DNA of 10,785 nucleotides from assembly GCA_964559535.1 (NCBI GenBank), contig CAZLIC010000110.1, positions 1-10,785 of the forward strand, in the 5' to 3' direction. Positions 7,333-10,785 of the stretch are shown piece by piece. The stretch comes from CAZLIC01 sp964559535 (GTDB lineage Bacteria; Pseudomonadota; Alphaproteobacteria; Rhodobacterales; Rhodobacteraceae). The translations under genes were made by a program, and so were the position numbers. Under the pieces are notes generated by a model. That model searched no databases. It was not told the origin of the DNA and saw nothing but the letters and a program-made list of their open reading frames with translations. How positions within the stretch are numbered: the stretch's first letter is position 1; each line of letters begins with the position of its first letter.

Positions 7333-8246
7333 GGGCGTGCCTCCGGGGCTGTGCCGTGGGGTGCTGCTCTCGGGGTGCCTTCTAGCGTGCGGCGGCGTTC
7401 GCGGTAAAGCGTGTAAAGGCCGGATGCGACGACCAGGGCGGCGCCCAGCAGCATCATGCCGGTGGGGTGTTCACCGAAGATCAGCGCGCCAAGGCCCAGC
7501 GCAAAGACCAGCCGGGTATAGCGGAAGGGCACGATCACCACCACATCTCCCGCCCGCGTGGCCTCGATCAGCGCCCAGTAGGCGGCCAGCCCCACGGAAA
7601 TCGCCCCCGCCACCAGCAAGGCGCCCTGTCCCGAAGGCGGCCAGTCGCCGCCGCCCTGCTGCGCCATCAGGCCGATCCCCATCAGGATCACGGCAACATA
7701 GCCCCAGCTGGCCACCACTGCCGTGGGAACGCCCGGGTCCATGCGCCGCGCGGCCAGGTCGCGCCCGGCCATGCCGATCACCCCAAGAACGGCCCACAAC
7801 ACGTTGGGATCAAACGCCGTTCCGCCAGGCTGCACGATCAGCAGCACACCCGCGAACCCCACCAGCACCGCTGCCCAGCGCCGCCACCCCACCTGCTCGC
7901 CCAGAAACAGCGCCGCAGCCGCCGTCATCAGCACCGGCGCCGCCTGCAGGATGGCCGACATGGTGGCCAGGGGGATCAGCGCCAGCGCCATCACCATGCC
8001 CAGCGACCCGATCAGCTCGAACACCGACCGCAGCACCACCGGCAAGGCAAAGGCGCGGGGCTGGAAGATGCTTTCCCCCGCCCGCGCTGCCGCCAACGCA
8101 TACACCGGCAACCCCGCCAGCCCGATCAGCAGCACCACCTGTCCGACCGGCATATGGCCAACGGCCAGCTTGATGAAGGCATCCTCGGCGGCAAACAGCA
8201 CCATCGAAGCGATCATCAGAAGGATGCCGCGCAGGTTGGGGGACAT
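7329..8246 (-). CDS. EamA-domain DMT-superfamily transporter
   Basis: A 305-residue inner-membrane protein with about ten hydrophobic segments in two EamA repeats, roughly 7-138 and 150-282. Each repeat ends in the usual hydrophobic helix after a (L/F)GE motif (FLGEQVG at 114-120, FGEHPTG at 257-263). Such proteins export or import small metabolites, but the substrate cannot be told from sequence. After the last helix comes a hydrophilic tail of about 24 residues rich in Arg, Pro and Ala, whose coding sequence carries the enolase ribosome-binding site. The start at 8246 has GAGGAA (8250-8255) close upstream. It is transcribed away from a second EamA gene. The family is certain; the function is unknown. 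Confidence 0.92.
   Translation of the reverse strand: MSPNLRGILLMIASMVLFAAEDAFIKLAVGHMPVGQVVLLIGLAGLPVYALAAARAGESIFQPRAFALPVVLRSVFELIGSLGMVMALALIPLATMSAILQAAPVLMTAAAALFLGEQVGWRRWAAVLVGFAGVLLIVQPGGTAFDPNVLWAVLGVIGMAGRDLAARRMDPGVPTAVVASWGYVAVILMGIGLMAQQGGGDWPPSGQGALLVAGAISVGLAAYWALIEATRAGDVVVIVPFRYTRLVFALGLGALIFGEHPTGMMLLGAALVVASGLYTLYRERRRTLEGTPRAAPHGTAPEARP
7379..7408 (-). promoter_or_regulatory. Possible internal promoter for enolase
   Basis: Inside the last codons of the upstream transporter gene, TTTACC (7403-7408) and TAGAAG (7379-7384) each match 4 of 6 consensus bases, with an 18-bp spacer. A dedicated promoter would make sense because enolase is needed constantly and otherwise depends on the transporter's promoter. 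The match is weak and may be chance. Confidence 0.25.
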
Positions 8247-8343
8247 GGGTTCCTCGGCTGTTGCACCGGTGCCTTATCGTGGCGGGGCGGGATTGACCAT
8301 GCCGCAAGGGCGGGGTCTGGTGCGCGCAAGGCAGGGGGCAGGC
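8247..8343. promoter_or_regulatory. Divergent intergenic region between two EamA genes
   Basis: These 97 bp must hold the promoters of both divergent transporter genes, one of which may also feed enolase. I see the two ribosome-binding sites but no -35/-10 pair good enough to name and no convincing palindrome. Confidence 0.4.
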
Positions 8344-9228
8344 ATGCGCAAGGACAGGATCGACGCCGCGGGCGCCGCCGGGCTGGTCGGCATCGCTGCC
8401 CTGCTGGCGTTCAACCAGATCCTCGTCGTCTGGGTGAACGAAGGCCTGCAGCCGGTGTTCTTTGCCGGCCTGCGGTCGCTTCTGGCCGTGGGGTTTGTGT
8501 CGCTGTGGCTGTGGTCGCAAGACCGTTTGCCGCAGTACACCCCCGGAACCGGCCGCCCCGCCGTGATCGCCGGGGTCATCTTCGCCTCGGAATTCCTCTG
8601 CCTTTTCATGGCGCTGGACCTCACGATGGTGGGCCGCGCGGTGCTCATCTTCTATTCCATGCCGGTGTGGCTGGCGATCATGTGCCACTTCGGCCTGCCC
8701 GGCGAACGGCTGACGCCGATCCGCGTGCTGGGCCTTGTGCTGGCCATGGCGGGCACCGGCATCGCCATCTTCGACCGCAGCGGCGCCACCGCCGGGCAGG
8801 CCTCGCTGGCGGGCGACCTGCTGGCGCTGGGGGGCGCCTTCGGCTGGGCGGGTACCGCCTACATGGCCCGCGCCACCCGGTTCCGCGACGTGGGTGCCGA
8901 GGTGCAGCTTCTGTGGATGGTCGCCGTGTCGGCGCCGATCCTCCTGCTGGCCTCGCTGGCCTTCGGCCCGTGGATCCGCGACCTGCAGCCGCAGCACATC
9001 GGCTGGCTTCTGTTCCAGTCCTCGGTCGTGGTGGCCGGGGGGTTCATCGGCTGGCTCGCGCTGCTCGCCCGCTATCCCGCCGCCTCGGTGGCCTCGTTTG
9101 CCTTCCTTACGCCGGTCATCAGCCTGGCGCTGGGCTGGCTGGTGCTGGACGAACCGGTGGGCGTGGGGCTGCTTGTGGCACTAGCGCTTGTGGCGGCGGG
9201 AATCGTCCTGATCAACCGCCGCGCCTGA
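8344..9228 (+). CDS. EamA-domain DMT-superfamily transporter
   Basis: A 294-residue membrane protein of the drug/metabolite transporter superfamily, with about ten transmembrane segments in two EamA repeats (roughly 13-145 and 155-291). The second repeat ends in LVLDEPVGVG before the last helix. I chose the ATG at 8344 because AGGGGG (8333-8338) lies 5 nt before it and it gives the usual short N-terminus. An in-frame ATG at 8299 would add 15 polar, arginine-rich residues and has a poorer ribosome site. It is divergent from the other EamA gene (7329-8246) but clearly different in sequence, so the two are distant relatives and not a recent duplication. No clear terminator follows. The substrate is unknown. 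Confidence 0.9.
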   Translation: MRKDRIDAAGAAGLVGIAALLAFNQILVVWVNEGLQPVFFAGLRSLLAVGFVSLWLWSQDRLPQYTPGTGRPAVIAGVIFASEFLCLFMALDLTMVGRAVLIFYSMPVWLAIMCHFGLPGERLTPIRVLGLVLAMAGTGIAIFDRSGATAGQASLAGDLLALGGAFGWAGTAYMARATRFRDVGAEVQLLWMVAVSAPILLLASLAFGPWIRDLQPQHIGWLLFQSSVVVAGGFIGWLALLARYPAASVASFAFLTPVISLALGWLVLDEPVGVGLLVALALVAAGIVLINRRA

Positions 9229-9271
9229 AAAACGGGCAGCCGGGCGCATCCGAATCCTCGGGGGATATTCG

Positions 9272-9302
9272 CGCCAAGCCTGAGCCCATGTCGCCAAGCC
9301 TG
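9272..9302. repeat. 11-bp direct repeat, 20-bp period
   Basis: CGCCAAGCCTG occurs at 9272-9282 and again at 9292-9302. The first copy continues a CCTCGGGGGATATT string (9256-9269) that resembles short elements I recall after many genes in Rhodobacteraceae genomes. It may be part of such a dispersed intergenic element rather than a regulatory site of nrdJ. Confidence 0.5.
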
Positions 9303-9347
9303 CCGGACAAAAGGCGTTTCCGGCGTGCTTCAGACACTGCATGAAGG

Positions 9348-9356
9348 TTGTCCACA
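9348..9356 (+). promoter_or_regulatory. DnaA-box-like site
   Basis: TTGTCCACA matches the DnaA box TTATCCACA at 8 of 9 bases. With the site at 9384-9392 it forms an 8-bp inverted repeat (TCCACAGG and CCTGTGGA). It lies about 50 bp upstream of the candidate nrdJ -35. Confidence 0.35.
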
Positions 9357-9383
9357 GGCCTGTCCCCCGATCTGCCGCACCCC

Positions 9384-9392
9384 TGTGGATAC
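9384..9392 (-). promoter_or_regulatory. DnaA-box-like site, opposite orientation
   Basis: Read on the minus strand this is GTATCCACA, 8 of 9 bases of the DnaA box. It is centred 36 bp from the other box and 12 bp before the candidate -35, a position from which DnaA could activate or repress. Confidence 0.35.
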
Positions 9393-9403
9393 GCCACCCG
9401 TGG

Positions 9404-9432
9404 TTGACGTGCCGCGGTCAAGCACAAAATAT
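9404..9432 (+). promoter_or_regulatory. Candidate nrdJ promoter
   Basis: TTGACG (9404-9409), 5 of 6 bases of a -35, is followed after 17 bp by AAATAT (9427-9432), a poor -10 with 3 of 6 bases, in one of the few A/T-rich spots of the region. Transcription would start near 9440. The -10 choice is uncertain within a few bases. Confidence 0.4.
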
Positions 9433-9437
9433 GGTAT
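9422..9437. promoter_or_regulatory. NrdR-box-like sequence over the nrdJ -10
   Basis: GCACAAAATATGGTAT agrees with the NrdR consensus (ACAC, A/T, ATATAT, A/T, GTGT) at 12 of 16 positions, including the flanking C and G of the core. NrdR is the ATP/dATP-sensing repressor of ribonucleotide reductase genes. It usually binds two boxes; I see only this one. Confidence 0.35.
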
Positions 9438-9669
9438 CCCCCGCAAAGATTCCTGTTGCTCGAATGACGGATTTGATTCACTTTCGCCGGGTGCGCCGCA
9501 GCAATGAGTCCGCAAGGACCGTGGCGGCGACGGGGCAGGCACCGAACCGCATCCGTGTGAACGGACACGCCTTCGCGCATCTGGTGCGGGGGGGCGGCGA
9601 TGGCTTGCCTGTAAACGGGGCAAACATCCGGCGGGCAGCGGCCCACGGCAAGAAGGGGAGCATAAGGGA

Positions 9670-10785
9670 ATGCGGATCGAGCGGCGCTTTACCACCGAAG
9701 CGGGCGAGGCTTACGGCAGCATCGGGTTCTCGCTGACCACCAGCGAAATCCGCAATCCCGACGGCAAGGTGGTGTTCCGCAACGACGCCGTGGAAGTGCC
9801 CGACGGCTGGAGCCAGGTGGCATCCGACGTTCTGGCGCAGAAGTACTTCCGCAAGGCCGGCATCCCCGCCCGGCTGAAGCGCGTCAAGGAAAAGGGCATG
9901 CCCGAGTTCCTGTGGCGCTCGGTCCCCGACGAGGCCGCACTTTCGGCGCTGCCCGAATCCGAACGCTTTGGCGGCGAAACCAGCGCCCGGCAGGTGTTCG
10001 ACCGTCTGGCCGGCGCCTGGGCCTACTGGGGCTGGAAGGGCGGCTATTTCAGCACCGAGGCCGACGCCCGCGCCTACCACGACGAGATGCGTTTCATGCT
10101 GGCCCGCCAGATGGCCGCCCCGAACTCGCCCCAGTGGTTCAACACCGGCTTGCACTGGGCCTATGGCATCGACGGGCCGGGGCAGGGGCATTTCTACGTC
10201 GACCACAAGACCGGCAAGCTGACCGCCTCTGACTCCGCCTACGAACACCCGCAGCCGCATGCCTGCTTCATCCAGTCAGTCAAGGACGACCTGGTGAACG
10301 AAGGCGGCATCATGGACCTGTGGGTGCGTGAGGCGCGGCTGTTCAAGTACGGCTCGGGCACCGGCACCAACTTTTCCTCGCTGCGCGGCGAGGGCGAAAA
10401 GCTGTCGGGCGGCGGCAAGTCCAGCGGGTTGATGGGGTTCCTCAAGATCGGCGACCGCGCCGCGGGCGCCATCAAGTCGGGCGGCACCACGCGCCGCGCC
10501 GCCAAGATGGTGATCGTCGACATGGATCACCCCGATATCGAAACCTTCATCAACTGGAAGGTCATCGAGGAACAGAAGGTCGCCTCGCTGGTGGCCGGGT
10601 CAAAGATGCACGAGGCGCGCCTGAACGACCTGTTTGCCGCGCTGAAGGCGTGGGACGGGGCGGCGGCCGATGCCCATGACCCGGCCAGGAACGGCGCGCT
10701 GAAGGCCGCGCTGAAGGCCGCGAAAAAGGCGATGATCCCCGACACCTATGTCAAGCGCGTGCTGGACTATGCGCGGCAGGGCTTC
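9670..10785 (+). CDS. nrdJ: Vitamin B12-dependent (class II) ribonucleoside-diphosphate reductase, N-terminal 372 codons
   Basis: Makes deoxyribonucleotides from ribonucleotides using adenosylcobalamin as radical source, with or without oxygen; cytoplasmic. The gene runs off the right edge after 372 codons of roughly 1200 usual for the long alphaproteobacterial form. Visible landmarks: start MRIERRF, SEIRNPDG (25-32), APNSPQWFNTGLHWAYG (150-166), the redox-active Cys199 in HACFIQSV, LFKYGSGTGTNFSSLRGEG, the glycine/serine loop before GLMGFLKIGDRAAGAIKSGG, and TRRAAKMV. GGGGAG at 9655-9660 precedes the start by 9 nt. A 12-bp tandem repeat (10696-10719) encodes ALKA twice in a helical segment. 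The assignment is firm. Metal-loop and C-terminal cysteine motifs lie outside the window. Confidence 0.97.
   Translation, partial: MRIERRFTTEAGEAYGSIGFSLTTSEIRNPDGKVVFRNDAVEVPDGWSQVASDVLAQKYFRKAGIPARLKRVKEKGMPEFLWRSVPDEAALSALPESERFGGETSARQVFDRLAGAWAYWGWKGGYFSTEADARAYHDEMRFMLARQMAAPNSPQWFNTGLHWAYGIDGPGQGHFYVDHKTGKLTASDSAYEHPQPHACFIQSVKDDLVNEGGIMDLWVREARLFKYGSGTGTNFSSLRGEGEKLSGGGKSSGLMGFLKIGDRAAGAIKSGGTTRRAAKMVIVDMDHPDIETFINWKVIEEQKVASLVAGSKMHEARLNDLFAALKAWDGAAADAHDPARNGALKAALKAAKKAMIPDTYVKRVLDYARQGF
10696..10719 (+). repeat. Two tandem copies of a 12-bp unit inside nrdJ
   Basis: GCGCTGAAGGCC is repeated exactly twice in frame and encodes ALKA-ALKA from residue 343. This segment is naturally an Ala/Lys-rich helix in related enzymes, so slippage without loss of function is possible. 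Confidence 0.7.

Larger units (their letters stand above)
9229..9669 (+). other. 441-bp gene-free region ahead of nrdJ
   Basis: No reading frame here looks like a protein: the open frames have no recognisable motif and mixed codon use. The left part (9229-9345) carries a short direct repeat. The middle (9348-9437) is less GC-rich and holds DnaA-box-like sites, a candidate promoter and an NrdR-like box. The right part (9440-9669) would be a leader RNA of about 230 nt. I looked for a cobalamin riboswitch, sensible before a B12-dependent enzyme, and found no B12-box-like core. Confidence 0.7.

Noticed and set aside
9302..9324. GCCGGA/TCCGGC hairpin as terminator of the plus-strand transporter
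   Set aside because: The stem is only 6 bp, the loop is 11 nt and no T-run follows on the plus strand.
9348..9392. Chromosomal replication origin
   Set aside because: Only two imperfect DnaA boxes, no AT-rich unwinding stretch and no origin-linked genes such as hemE, dnaA or parA nearby.
9212..9646. Minus-strand open frame across the nrdJ upstream region
   Set aside because: No recognisable motif, no good ribosome site, and it starts within the tail of the transporter gene on the other strand; treated as a chance frame.
9440..9669. Cobalamin riboswitch before nrdJ
   Set aside because: Expected from the enzyme's cofactor, but I could not find the conserved B12-box core or the usual surrounding helices.

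Overview
The window reads as chromosomal DNA of a high-GC alphaproteobacterium, most likely a member of the Rhodobacteraceae. The grounds are the Rhodobacter-like enolase and B12-dependent ribonucleotide reductase, the strong G/C third-position bias in every gene, and the short intergenic element after 9228. There are eight protein genes, two of them cut or at the window edge, and no RNA gene, insertion sequence or CRISPR array was seen.

Region 1 (1-5960, minus strand) is one catabolic operon. A promoter with a perfect -35 and two LacI-type palindromes, 21 bp apart centre to centre, drives in order: a Gfo/Idh/MocA dehydrogenase close to 1,5-anhydro-D-fructose reductase, a single-chain family I CoA-transferase, a crotonase (enoyl-CoA hydratase), an aldehyde dehydrogenase, and a periplasmic sugar-binding protein of the glucose/mannose (GtsA-like) type that runs off the left edge. 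The first four genes overlap by ATGA and the fifth follows after 35 bp. Sugar uptake joined to CoA-thioester chemistry, with no kinase, isomerase or aldolase in view, is unusual. It is the best candidate here for an undescribed pathway. A testable reading is: uptake, oxidation/reduction of a cyclic sugar or polyol, oxidation of an aldehyde to an acid, activation to a CoA thioester, then dehydration/hydration or cleavage by the crotonase.

Region 2 (5991-8246, minus strand) holds enolase, ended by a strong intrinsic terminator just before the operon promoter. Enolase overlaps the end of a DMT-family (EamA) transporter gene by ATGA.

Region 3 (8247-9228) is a 97-bp divergent gap followed by a second EamA transporter on the plus strand.

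Region 4 (9229-10785) is a 441-bp gene-free stretch followed by the first 372 codons of nrdJ. The stretch holds an 11-bp direct repeat, two DnaA-box-like sequences in inverted orientation, a candidate promoter overlapped by an NrdR-like box, and a leader of about 230 nt. Together these suggest that nucleotide-pool or replication signals may control nrdJ, but each site alone is weak.
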